A model generated the notes under the pieces. It saw only the letters and a program-made list of their open reading frames with translations. It did not search any database and was not told the DNA's origin. 64,000 bases of DNA from Streptomyces sp. TSRI0107. Lineage in GTDB: Bacteria > Actinomycetota > Actinomycetes > Streptomycetales > Streptomycetaceae. The position numbers and the translations under genes were made by a program. Position 1 is the first letter of the stretch. The number at the start of each line of letters is the position of its first letter. Location of the stretch: assembly GCF_001905845.1 (NCBI RefSeq), contig NZ_LIVZ01000019.1:1-64000 (forward strand), given 5' to 3'. Of this stretch, positions 56,653 to 64,000 are shown piece by piece.

Positions 56653-56973
56653 TCAGGTCAGCGAATTGCCGCTCCCATTACCGTTGCCGTTACCATTGAC
56701 CGTATTATTGTTCCCGATGACGATGATGGTGACGGGGCCGTTCTTGTTTCCGCCGTAGCGGCTTTTCTTGTGCTTGCTGTCCTTGCCGTACTTCTTGTCC
56801 TTGTCGTTGCCGTATTTCTTGTGATCACCGTGACCGGCTGTCGTCATGGCCACCGTGCCGGTGTGCGGCGCCGGGGCTGCGAACGCACTGGTGGGAACCA
56901 GCACACCTGCTGCGGTCAGGACGGTCGAGGCGGCAGCCATCACGAGACGCTGCGTCGAAAAGGTACGGGGCAT
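56653..56973 (-). CDS. Small secreted Lys/Asn-Gly-rich protein
   Basis: 106 residues. The signal peptide (LVMAAASTVLTAAGVLVPTSAFA) is cut near residue 32. Next is a Lys/Asp/Gly/Tyr-rich stretch with four related KKYG or KSRYGG units. A beta-prone VTIIVIGNNNTV and a closing NGNGNGNGSGN run follow. No family recognised; a surface or amyloid-prone structural role is a guess. ATG at 56973 has GGAGG upstream. It shares the 55-bp upstream element with the Gly-rich protein gene. Confidence 0.65.
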   Translation of the reverse strand: MPRTFSTQRLVMAAASTVLTAAGVLVPTSAFAAPAPHTGTVAMTTAGHGDHKKYGNDKDKKYGKDSKHKKSRYGGNKNGPVTIIVIGNNNTVNGNGNGNGSGNSLT

Positions 56974-57086
56974 GGGAATTCTCCTCCAGCGAGAAACATC
57001 GGGGGCTTGTGAGACGGCTCTGCCGGGTCGCACCAGGTCATTCCGCACCATGCGGGCCGACCAGCTGCTCTGCGCAAGCCCATGCC

Positions 57087-57141
57087 TCAAGTAAGCCCTG
57101 GCCGACGCATCGCGTCACGCCCCTGGAACCCGGGACTTGAC
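57087..57141 (-). promoter_or_regulatory. Conserved 55-bp upstream element, copy 2
   Basis: Partner of 55589-55643. It has GACGC-ATC-GCGTC and CGGGACTTGAC with the same 14-bp spacing, about 114 bp upstream of the secreted-protein start at 56973. Confidence 0.5.
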
Positions 57142-57215
57142 AAACTCACAGCGACCACTCCGCGTGGGGTCGTCGCAGGCCAGGGGCGTGTCGTTTGGAT
57201 CAGGCCGACTGTGAG

Positions 57216-57393
57216 GGACTGTGGGCGGCGCTGCTGGGCTTCGCGGTCGCGGGGCTCGGCCTCGCCAACCTCTTCCCGGTCGCGGTGGAGCGCGCGGGCG
57301 CCCTCGCCGGTCCCGGCGGCGTCGCCGTCGCCTCGACGCTCGGCTACGGCGGCATGCTGATCGGGCCGCCCGCCATCGGGTTCATGGCCGACT
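57216..57393 (+). pseudogene. Internal fragment of an MFS transporter
   Basis: About 59 codons read LWAALLGFAVAGLGLANLFP and ASTLGYGGMLIGPPAIGFMADW, a typical late-helix region of sugar/drug MFS proteins. Both ends are missing. It stops exactly where the right 253-bp repeat starts, so it is the right-hand edge of the inserted segment. Confidence 0.75.
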
Positions 57394-57646
57394 GGCGGAG
57401 GCGGCCACATGGACGACGAGGAAGGCCCGGCGTGCGGGTCGGCTGAGTTTCACGCCCACCACGCTGCCCGGCCGCGGCGGCGAAGGCGTCCGACGGCGGG
57501 AGCAACCGCGGGTACTCGGCTGGGCGTACCCGCCACCGCGAGGGCTGGCAGATCTTCCCCCACGACGGGTGAAACCGCAGGTCAGCGCGGCGCCTGTGGG
57601 GGCGTCAGGTGGCGCAATACTTCGGCAACACCACTTTCCGCCACCC
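57394..57646. repeat. 253-bp direct repeat, right copy
   Basis: Second copy of 47238-47490 (2 mismatches). It includes a truncated start of the membrane-protein gene (codons 1-20, read leftward from 57453) and runs to 19 bp before the GntR start. It therefore forms the native promoter region of that operon. Confidence 0.97.
57608..57645. promoter_or_regulatory. Inverted repeat in front of the GntR gene
   Basis: GGTGGCG (57608-57614) and CGCCACC (57639-57645) flank 24 bp. The site ends 20 bp before the GntR start and is a candidate operator or 5'-leader hairpin. The same site is duplicated at 47452-47489. Confidence 0.4.
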
Positions 57647-57664
57647 CCGGCTAGGGTCCACCCC

Positions 57665-58450
57665 ATGCCCACCGACCGCATCCGCGACCACGTCGGCCAG
57701 GGCGCGCCCACCGTCGCCGCTCACCGCACGCGGCGCCGGCTGCGCGCGGACCAGGCCCGTCAGCTCGCCGACCTCCTGCGCCGCCAGCTCCTCACCGGGG
57801 GCTTCCCGGCCGGCACCCTCCCCCACGAGTCGACCCTCGCCGCCGACTACCGGGCCTCCCGCAACACCGTCCGCCAGGCCCTCGACCTGCTGCGCGCGGA
57901 GGGCCTGGTGGAACGCCTGCCCGGGGTGGGCACGGTGGTCGTCGCCGAGAAGTACCCGCACGGGCTGGACCGGCTGATGGGGCTCGCGGAGACGCTGCAC
58001 GAACACGGCCGCGTCACCAACGAGGTCCGTACCGTGGGCCCGGCGCCCGCCCCCGCCCCGGTCGCCGAGCGACTGCGCGTCCCGGCGGGCGCCGACGTCC
58101 TCTACATCGAACGGCTGCGCCGGCTGAACGGGCTGCCCCTGTCCCTGGACCTCACCTACGTCCCGCTGGACATCGGCGCCTCGCTGCTCGGCTGCGACCT
58201 GGAGAACACGGATGTCTTCCGCCTGCTGGAAAGCCTCACCGGGCAGCCCCTCGGGCACGCCGAGATCACTCTGGAGGCGGTCAACGCGGACGCCCACTCC
58301 GCCGCCGTGCTCCAGGCGCCGCGTGGCGCGGCCGTGCTGATGCTGGAGCGCCTCACCCATCTCGCCGACGGACGGCCCGTCGACCTGGAGTTCATCCGTT
58401 TCCGCGGCGACCGCATCACGATGAGCGGCCTGCTGCGCCGCTCCCTCTGA
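57665..58450 (+). CDS. GntR-family (HutC/UTRA) transcriptional regulator
   Basis: 261 residues. A winged HTH (about 30-100: LPHESTLAADYRASRNTVRQALDLLRAEGLVERLPGVGTVV) is followed by a UTRA ligand domain (about 110-255; VLYIERLRRLNGLPLSLDLTYVP). HutC-type regulators sense a small molecule linked to the genes they control. ATG at 57665. The ferredoxin gene starts 37 bp later, so it probably heads and controls the uptake/redox operon. Confidence 0.92.
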   Translation: MPTDRIRDHVGQGAPTVAAHRTRRRLRADQARQLADLLRRQLLTGGFPAGTLPHESTLAADYRASRNTVRQALDLLRAEGLVERLPGVGTVVVAEKYPHGLDRLMGLAETLHEHGRVTNEVRTVGPAPAPAPVAERLRVPAGADVLYIERLRRLNGLPLSLDLTYVPLDIGASLLGCDLENTDVFRLLESLTGQPLGHAEITLEAVNADAHSAAVLQAPRGAAVLMLERLTHLADGRPVDLEFIRFRGDRITMSGLLRRSL

Positions 58451-58487
58451 CCCATCTCCCCACAGCGCAACCTTCCTGGAGACAGCC

Positions 58488-58715
58488 ATGCCTTTGGCGC
58501 CCCAGCGGGCCGACGTGCCCGTGACCATCGACGAGTCGAAGTGCATCGACGGCTGCACCCTCTGCGTGGACATGTGCCCGCTGGACTCCCTCGCCATCGA
58601 CGAGCGCAACGGCAAGGCGTACATGCACGTGGACGAGTGCTGGTACTGCGGCCCGTGCGCGGCCCGGTGTCCCACCGGAGCCGTCACGGTCAACATGCCC
58701 TATCTGCTCCGGTGA
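58488..58715 (+). CDS. Two-cluster [4Fe-4S] ferredoxin (AprB-like)
   Basis: 75 residues. Two cluster motifs: CIDGCTLCVDMCP (C-x3-C-x2-C-x3-C) and CWYCGPCAARCP (C-x2-C-x2-C-x3-C). The arrangement and the MHVDECWYCGPC segment recall the beta subunit of adenylylsulfate reductase, though shorter. Its likely partner is the AprA/fumarate-reductase-like flavoprotein encoded at the end of the operon, to which it would pass electrons. ATG at 58488 follows CTGGAGA. Confidence 0.9.
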   Translation: MPLAPQRADVPVTIDESKCIDGCTLCVDMCPLDSLAIDERNGKAYMHVDECWYCGPCAARCPTGAVTVNMPYLLR

Positions 58716-58730
58716 AAGGCCCGAACCAGC

Positions 58731-60074
58731 ATGAATCGCACCGCAGTCGCCGTATCGGCGCTCGCCCTCCTGCTTCCCCTGACCGCCTGCGGCGGTGACG
58801 CCCAGGCCGGCGACGGCTCCACGGTGACCGTCACCGTCGGCTACCAGTCCAAGACGATCAACACGGTCACCGCGGGCACCCTGCTCCGCTCGCTCGGCTA
58901 CTTCGAGAAGCAGCTGAACGCGCTCGACGACGGCGTCACCTACAAGGTCGTCTGGCAGGACTACGCCACCGGCGCGCCCATCACCGCGCAGATGACCGCC
59001 GGGAAGATCGACATCGGCTCGATGGGCGACTTCCCGCTGCTGCTCAACGCGGCCCGCGGCAGGCAGCTCGGCAAGCCGACCCATCTGGTCTCGGTCACCG
59101 GCTACAACCTGCGCGGCGGCCTCAACACCGTGGTCACCGCGCCCGGTTCGTCCCTCGACTCCCTGAAGGACCTGAAGGGCAGGAAGGTGTCGACCAGCGT
59201 CGGCTCCGCCGCCGACGGCACCCTGGTGCGCGCCCTGCAACGCGCCGGTCTCGACGCCGGCGAGGACATCGAGAAGCTCAACCAGCAGCCCGCCGTGGGC
59301 GCTTCGGCGCTCGCCGCGGGCAGCGCGGACGCGCTGTCGCAGTTCGTCGCCTGGCCGGGCCTGCTCGTCCACCAGGGCAAGGCGAAGGCGCTGTACGACG
59401 GTGCGCGGCTGGACCTGCCCACCTTCCACGGGGTCACCGCCCGCGAGGACTTCGCCGAGCGGCGCCCGGCCGTGCTGGAGGCGTTCCTGAAGGCCCAGGC
59501 GCAGGCCACGGACTATCTGAACGACCGTCCCGTGACCGCCGCCGAGCAGGTCGCGGAGGCCACGGGCCTGCCCGCCGAGGTGGTCTACCTGTACAACGGC
59601 GCGCACGGCATCGCCACCTTCGATCCGGCCGTCAAGCCGCGGCTGGTGGCCGCGCTGAAGGAGGACGTGTCGATCCTGAAGTCCGCGAAGCTGACGGGCG
59701 ACGTGGACGTGGACGCGTTCGTCGACGACCGCTACGTCCGCAAGGCGCTCGGCGCGGACTACGCGAAGCGGCTCGCCGCCCCGCCCGCGCCCGCGCGGAG
59801 CGAGGTGTGGAGCGAGGGCGAGGACACGACGCGCACGTTCGGCACGCCCGCCGAACTGCTGGCGCACGTCGCCCGGCACCAGGACGGCGTCCGCGCGGCC
59901 TACGTCCCCGACGCCACCACGGGCACCCAGTGGTTCGCCGACAAGGCGGTGTGGGTGGCCGACGGCGACCAGCTGCTGCCGTTCGTCGCGCCGGACACCG
60001 CGCGGGGTTACGTCGGCGGTCACGACGGGGCGCGTGTCGTCTCGTACGCCGAGGCGCTGGAGCGGGCGTCGTGA
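58731..60074 (+). CDS. ABC substrate-binding lipoprotein with NosL-like C-terminal domain
   Basis: 447 residues, longer than usual (about 320-340). The lipobox is LTAC at about residues 17-20. The SsuA/TauA/NMT1-type binding domain (about 30-345) has VGYQSKTINTVTAGTLLRSLGYFEKQL and GSMGDFPLLLNAARG. A further domain (about 350-447) ends YVPDATTGTQWFADKAVWVA and FVAPDTARGYVGGHDGARVV, a pattern like NosL proteins (copper chaperones), but without the Cys-Met metal motif. Sulfonates, taurine, nitrate or thiamine precursors are typical ligands. ATG at 58731; its stop overlaps the permease GTG (GTGA). Confidence 0.85.
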   Translation: MNRTAVAVSALALLLPLTACGGDAQAGDGSTVTVTVGYQSKTINTVTAGTLLRSLGYFEKQLNALDDGVTYKVVWQDYATGAPITAQMTAGKIDIGSMGDFPLLLNAARGRQLGKPTHLVSVTGYNLRGGLNTVVTAPGSSLDSLKDLKGRKVSTSVGSAADGTLVRALQRAGLDAGEDIEKLNQQPAVGASALAAGSADALSQFVAWPGLLVHQGKAKALYDGARLDLPTFHGVTAREDFAERRPAVLEAFLKAQAQATDYLNDRPVTAAEQVAEATGLPAEVVYLYNGAHGIATFDPAVKPRLVAALKEDVSILKSAKLTGDVDVDAFVDDRYVRKALGADYAKRLAAPPAPARSEVWSEGEDTTRTFGTPAELLAHVARHQDGVRAAYVPDATTGTQWFADKAVWVADGDQLLPFVAPDTARGYVGGHDGARVVSYAEALERAS

Positions 60075-60934
60075 CCCGGTACGCGCTGCGGGTCGCGTCC
60101 CTCGCGGCCGCGCTGGGCCTGTGGCAGCTGCTGACCAGCCGGGACGTCGATCTGTGGCTGCGCTTCTCGCAGTTCCCCACGGTCACCGACGTGGCCCGCG
60201 CCTTCGCCGGCCGGCTGGCCGGGCCCGACTACTGGACGGACCTCACGGACAGCCTGACCCGGATCCTCAGCGGCTTCCTGCTGGCCGCCGTGCTCGGCGT
60301 GGCCGGGGGCGTGCTCGTGGCCCGCTCCCGGCTCGCCGAGGACCTGCTCGGGCCGCTGCTGGAGGTCGTCCGTCCGATCCCGGCGATCGCGCTGGTCCCG
60401 GTGGCGATCCTGCTGTTCCCCTCCAACGAGCAGGGCATCGTCTTCATCACCTTCACCGCCGCGTTCTTCCCGGTCCTGGTCTCCACCCGGCACGCGGTGC
60501 GCGCGCTGGCCCCGGTGTGGGAGGAGGCGGTGCGCACCATGGGCGGCGGCCGGTGGCGGATCCTCGGCTCGGTCGTCCTGCCGGGCGCGCTGCCCGGCGT
60601 GTTCGGCGGTCTGTCGGTCGGCATCGGCGTGTCGTGGATCTGTGTGATCTCCGCCGAGATGATCTCCGGCCAGTACGGGGTCGGCTACCGCACCTGGCAG
60701 GACTACACGGTCGTCGACTACCCGGGCGTGTTCGTCGGGATGGTCACGATCGGCGTGCTCGGCTGGCTCACCTCCACCGCCGTGGAGCTGCTGGGCCGCC
60801 GGCTGACCCGCTGGCTGCCGCGCACCTCGTACGTCCCCGGCGGCCGTGCCCCGCGGCGGGTGCGCGGCGCCGCCACCCCCGCCCCGGCCGGCCCGCGGCC
60901 CCGGAAGGACGTGCCCCATGACCAGTTCGTCTGA
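60071..60934 (+). CDS. ABC permease (SsuC/TauC type)
   Basis: 287 residues with about six membrane helices and the binding-protein-dependent transport signature EEAVRTMGGGRWRILGSVVLPGALPG (EAA loop). It pairs with the binding lipoprotein and ATPase around it. The C-terminal tail (about 255-287) is Arg/Pro-rich. GTG at 60071 overlaps the lipoprotein stop by 4 bp. Confidence 0.92.
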   Translation: MTRYALRVASLAAALGLWQLLTSRDVDLWLRFSQFPTVTDVARAFAGRLAGPDYWTDLTDSLTRILSGFLLAAVLGVAGGVLVARSRLAEDLLGPLLEVVRPIPAIALVPVAILLFPSNEQGIVFITFTAAFFPVLVSTRHAVRALAPVWEEAVRTMGGGRWRILGSVVLPGALPGVFGGLSVGIGVSWICVISAEMISGQYGVGYRTWQDYTVVDYPGVFVGMVTIGVLGWLTSTAVELLGRRLTRWLPRTSYVPGGRAPRRVRGAATPAPAGPRPRKDVPHDQFV

Positions 60935-61685
60935 CGTCCGTTCACCGTCCCGTACCGGCGCCCGGCTGGCCCTGCGCGACGCCACCCTCGGCCGCCCGGG
61001 GGCGCCCGCGCTGCACGCGGTGGACCTCGACGTGGCCCCCGGCGAGATCCTCACCGTCGTCGGCGCCTCGGGCTGCGGCAAGTCCACGCTGCTGCGCACG
61101 CTGGCGGGGCTGCTGGCCCCGCTCGCCGGCGAGGTCGCGCAGGACGCGCGGCCGCTGACGGGCCCGGCCGCCGACCGCGCCCTGGTGTTCCAGGAGGACG
61201 CGCTGCTGCCGTGGCGGACGCTGCGCGGCAACGTCGAACTGCCGCTCGCCATCCAGGGGGTGCCGCGCGCCGGGCGCCGCGCCCAGGCCGAGGCCTGGCT
61301 GGACCGCGTCGGACTGGCCGCGCAGGCCCGGCAGTTGCCGCACCGGGTCTCCGGCGGGCAGCGGCAGCGCGCCCAGCTGGCCCGGGCCCTGGCCGGGGCG
61401 CCGCGCGCCGTGCTGATGGACGAGCCGTTCGGCGCGCTGGACGCGCAGACCCGGGCCGGGATGCAGGACCTGCTGGTGGAGGTGCTGCACGGCACGGGCG
61501 CGACGGTCGTCTTCGTCACCCACGACGTGGACGAGGCCCTGTTCCTCGGCGACCGCGTCGCGCTGCTCGGCGACGGCCGGCTGACCGCCGTACGCGAGGT
61601 GCCGGGCCCCCGCGACCGTACGGCCCACGACGACCCGGCGCGCGTGGCGCTGCGGCGCGAAGTCCTCACGTCCCTCGGTACCTGA
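60918..61685 (+). CDS. ABC ATPase (SsuB/TauB type)
   Basis: 255 residues. Walker A VGASGCGKST, the Q-loop VFQEDALLPW, signature RVSGGQRQR, Walker B AVLMDEPFGALD and the switch His in VFVTHDVDEA are all intact. It is the energy subunit of the preceding transporter. ATG at 60918 overlaps the permease gene by 17 bp; the flavoprotein gene starts 11 bp after its stop. Confidence 0.95.
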   Translation: MTSSSDVRSPSRTGARLALRDATLGRPGAPALHAVDLDVAPGEILTVVGASGCGKSTLLRTLAGLLAPLAGEVAQDARPLTGPAADRALVFQEDALLPWRTLRGNVELPLAIQGVPRAGRRAQAEAWLDRVGLAAQARQLPHRVSGGQRQRAQLARALAGAPRAVLMDEPFGALDAQTRAGMQDLLVEVLHGTGATVVFVTHDVDEALFLGDRVALLGDGRLTAVREVPGPRDRTAHDDPARVALRREVLTSLGT

Positions 61686-61696
61686 AAGGCCCTGTG

Positions 61697-64000
61697 GTGG
61701 ACCCTTTGGTGGCAATTCCCGCCCTCACCGACGCCGAAGAGCTCTCCTGCGACGTCCTCGTCATCGGGGGCGGCACCGCCGGCACCATGGCGGCGCTGAC
61801 CGCCGCCGAGCGCGGCGCGGACGTGCTGCTGCTGGAGAAGGCGCACGTGCGGCACTCCGGCGCGCTCGCCATGGGCATGGACGGCGTCAACAACGCCGTC
61901 GTCCCCGGCCGGGCCGAGCCCGACGACTACGTCGCCGAGATCACCCGCGCCAACGACGGCATCGTCGACCAGTCGACCGTCCGGCAGACCGCCGTCCGCG
62001 GCTTCGACATGGTGCGGCGGCTGGAGTCGTACGGCGTGAAGTTCGAGAAGGACGAGCACGGCGAGTACGCGGTCCGGCAGGTGCACCGCTCCGGCTCCTA
62101 CGTGCTGCCGATGCCGGAGGGCAAGGACGTCAAGAAGGTCCTGTACCGGCAGCTGCGGCGGCGCGAGATGCGGGAGCGGATCCGGATCGAGAACCGGGTC
62201 ATGCCGGTGCGGGTGCTGACGGCACAGGGACGCGCGGTGGGCGCGGCGGGCTTCAACACCCGTACGGGCGCCTTCGTGACCGTCCGCGCGGGCGCGGTGA
62301 TCCTCGCGACGGGCGCGTGCGGACGCCTCGGTCTGCCCGCCTCCGGCTATCTGTACGGCACGTACGAGAACCCGACCAACGCGGGCGACGGCTACGCGAT
62401 GGCGTACCACGCGGGCGCCGAGCTGACCGGCATCGAGTGCTTCCAGATCAACCCGCTGATCAAGGACTACAACGGTCCCGCCTGCGCCTACGTCGCCAAC
62501 CCGTTCGGCGGCTACCAGGTGAACCGGCACGGCGAGCGCTTCGTCGACTCCGACTACTGGTCGGGCCAGATGATGGCGGAGTTCGCGGCGGAGGTGGCGA
62601 GCGACCGGGGTCCGGTGTACCTGAAGCTGAGCCATCTGCCGGAGGAGTCGGTGGCGGCCCTGGAGTCGATCCTGCACTCCACGGAGCGGCCGACGCGGGG
62701 CACCTTCCACGCGGGCCGCGGCCACGACTACCGCACCCACGACGTGGAGATGCACATCTCCGAGATCGGGCTGTGCGGCGGCCATTCCGCCTCGGGCGTA
62801 CGGGTGGACGACCACGCCCGGACGACCGTGCCCCGCCTGTACGCGGCCGGTGACCTGGCCTGCGTGCCGCACAACTACATGATCGGCGCGTTCGTCTTCG
62901 GCGACCTGGCGGGCGCGGACGCCGCCCGGTACTCGGCGTACGACGGGGAGCTGCCCGCCGACCAGCTGCGTGAGGCGCACGAGCTGATCTACCGGCCGCT
63001 GCGCAACCCAGACGGCCCGCCGCAGCCGCAGGTGGAGTACAAGCTGCGGCGCTTCGTGAACGACTACGTGGCTCCGCCGAAGTCCGGCGCCCGGCTGTCG
63101 CTGGCGCTGGAGGCGTTCGAGCGGATGCGGGCCGACATCGCGGAGATGGGCGCGCGCACCCCGCACGAGCTGATGCGGTGCGCCGAGGTGTCCTTCATCC
63201 GGGACTGCGCGGAGATGGCGGCGCGGGCGTCCCTGGCCCGTACGGAGTCCCGCTGGGGTCTCTACCACGACCGCCTGGACCATCCGCACCGCGACGACGC
63301 GTCCTGGTTCCACCACCTCGATCTGCGCAAGTCGCCGTCGGGTGCGATGGAGTTCACGGCGCGGCCCGTGGCGCCGTATCTGGTGCCGGTGGAGGAGTAC
63401 GCGCCGGTCGGCGGTCCTTCGCGGCAGCTCGGCGAGGTCCACCCGGAGCAGGTGGCGACGGCGGGGGCCAGGGAGGTCGCGCCGGTCGCGATGGGGCAGG
63501 AGTCCGCCGTGCCCACGGCCGCCGTGGCGTCGGCGGCGGACGCGGACACCCCGGCCACCCCGCGCCTGCTGGAACTGCTCGCCCTCGCCGAGGAGGAACC
63601 GGAACTCGGGGCGCTGGAAGGCTACTTGGCCGATCCCGATCCCGCCGTCCGCCGCACGGCCGTCACCGTCCTGACGGAGACCGTGCCGACGGGCACCGGT
63701 CCGGCGCTGGCCGCGGCGCTCACCGACACCGACGCCGGCGTGCGCGCCGCCGCGGCGGCCTCGCTGCGGGAACTGGTGGAGACCCTGCCCGCGGAACCGG
63801 CGTTGCGCGACGCCCTCACCACCGCCCTGTCCGAGGCCGACCCCGTCGTCCGCGCCGCGGCGCTGGACGTCCTGCGCGCCCTGCGGCTCGGGGACGCCGG
63901 GCTGTTCGCCCGCTGCCTGCCGGACGCCGACATCGCCGTGCGGACCGAGGCGGTGCGCGCGCTGGTGTCCGTCGACGCCGCCGCGGAACTGGCCCGGGCG
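61697..64000 (+). CDS. AprA/fumarate-reductase-like flavoprotein fused to HEAT repeats (cut by window end)
   Basis: At least 768 residues, continuing past the window. The FAD part (about 1-570) has DVLVIGGGTAGTMAALTAAERGADVLLLEKAHVRHSGA and the late LYAAGDLACVPHNYMIGAFVFGDLAG. The MGMDGVNNAV and GGYQVNRHGERFVDSDYW blocks resemble the alpha subunit of adenylylsulfate reductase more than succinate dehydrogenase. After a linker of about 60 residues, HEAT-like repeats (from about 614) follow: DPDPAVRRTAVTVL, DTDAGVRAAAAASL, EADPVVRAAALDVL. Start is one of the GTGs at 61694, 61697 or 61709, after AAAGG; no ATG fits. Likely works with the small ferredoxin. Substrate unknown. Confidence 0.85.
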   Translation, partial: MDPLVAIPALTDAEELSCDVLVIGGGTAGTMAALTAAERGADVLLLEKAHVRHSGALAMGMDGVNNAVVPGRAEPDDYVAEITRANDGIVDQSTVRQTAVRGFDMVRRLESYGVKFEKDEHGEYAVRQVHRSGSYVLPMPEGKDVKKVLYRQLRRREMRERIRIENRVMPVRVLTAQGRAVGAAGFNTRTGAFVTVRAGAVILATGACGRLGLPASGYLYGTYENPTNAGDGYAMAYHAGAELTGIECFQINPLIKDYNGPACAYVANPFGGYQVNRHGERFVDSDYWSGQMMAEFAAEVASDRGPVYLKLSHLPEESVAALESILHSTERPTRGTFHAGRGHDYRTHDVEMHISEIGLCGGHSASGVRVDDHARTTVPRLYAAGDLACVPHNYMIGAFVFGDLAGADAARYSAYDGELPADQLREAHELIYRPLRNPDGPPQPQVEYKLRRFVNDYVAPPKSGARLSLALEAFERMRADIAEMGARTPHELMRCAEVSFIRDCAEMAARASLARTESRWGLYHDRLDHPHRDDASWFHHLDLRKSPSGAMEFTARPVAPYLVPVEEYAPVGGPSRQLGEVHPEQVATAGAREVAPVAMGQESAVPTAAVASAADADTPATPRLLELLALAEEEPELGALEGYLADPDPAVRRTAVTVLTETVPTGTGPALAAALTDTDAGVRAAAAASLRELVETLPAEPALRDALTTALSEADPVVRAAALDVLRALRLGDAGLFARCLPDADIAVRTEAVRALVSVDAAAELARA

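Noticed and set aside
47238..57646. The 253-bp repeats considered as att sites of an integrative element
   Set aside because: No integrase, excisionase, replication or transfer genes lie inside, no tRNA is next to either copy, and 253 bp is long for att cores. Homologous integration fits better.

Overview
High-GC DNA with GTG/TTG starts, long tightly packed genes and iron boxes of the DmdR/IdeR type points to an actinomycete, most likely a Streptomyces chromosome. This is inferred from sequence style and gene content; no database was searched.

Layout. 0.3-3.7 kb: a GH15 glycosidase and a YtcJ-type amidohydrolase. 3.7-34.6 kb: a compact siderophore locus. It has an ornithine N-hydroxylase, a formyltransferase, a siderophore-binding lipoprotein, four NRPS genes, MbtH, an in-cluster aspartate decarboxylase, an alpha/beta hydrolase, an EntS-like exporter, a salicylate synthase, a salicyl-AMP ligase and two FecCD permeases. 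Five iron-box-like palindromes sit at its promoters. The adenylation-domain codes I read are Cys/Ser/Thr-type behind a cyclisation domain, beta-alanine-type, an unassigned code, Ser, and formyl-hydroxyornithine. The product should be a mixed phenolate-azoline/hydroxamate peptide such as salicyl-azoline-bAla-X-Ser-D-fhOrn, close to the cahuitamycin/gobichelin class.

34.7-47.3 kb: mostly chromosomal housekeeping (phosphodiester glycosidase, PEBP protein, aminotransferase plus acyltransferase pair, long-form GAPDH, a secreted protein, a small membrane protein). It is interrupted by a 1577-residue STAND NTPase-TPR-HExxH fusion.

47.2-57.6 kb: a 9.9-kb segment bracketed by a 253-bp direct repeat with 2 mismatches. 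Inside are decayed genes (PPOX-type, SUKH-type, an IS5 transposase, an MFS fragment), a stand-alone LuxR HTH, a PAS-GAF-SpoIIE phosphatase, a Ser/Thr kinase with a seven-bladed propeller, and several small exported low-complexity proteins. It looks like an accessory insertion that separated a membrane-protein gene from a GntR gene.

57.7-64.0 kb: an apparent operon of GntR regulator, two-cluster ferredoxin, a substrate-binding lipoprotein with an extra NosL-like tail, an ABC permease, an ABC ATPase, and an AprA/fumarate-reductase-like flavoprotein fused to HEAT repeats that runs off the window. I read it as an uptake-plus-redox system for a sulfonate-like compound; the substrate is unknown.
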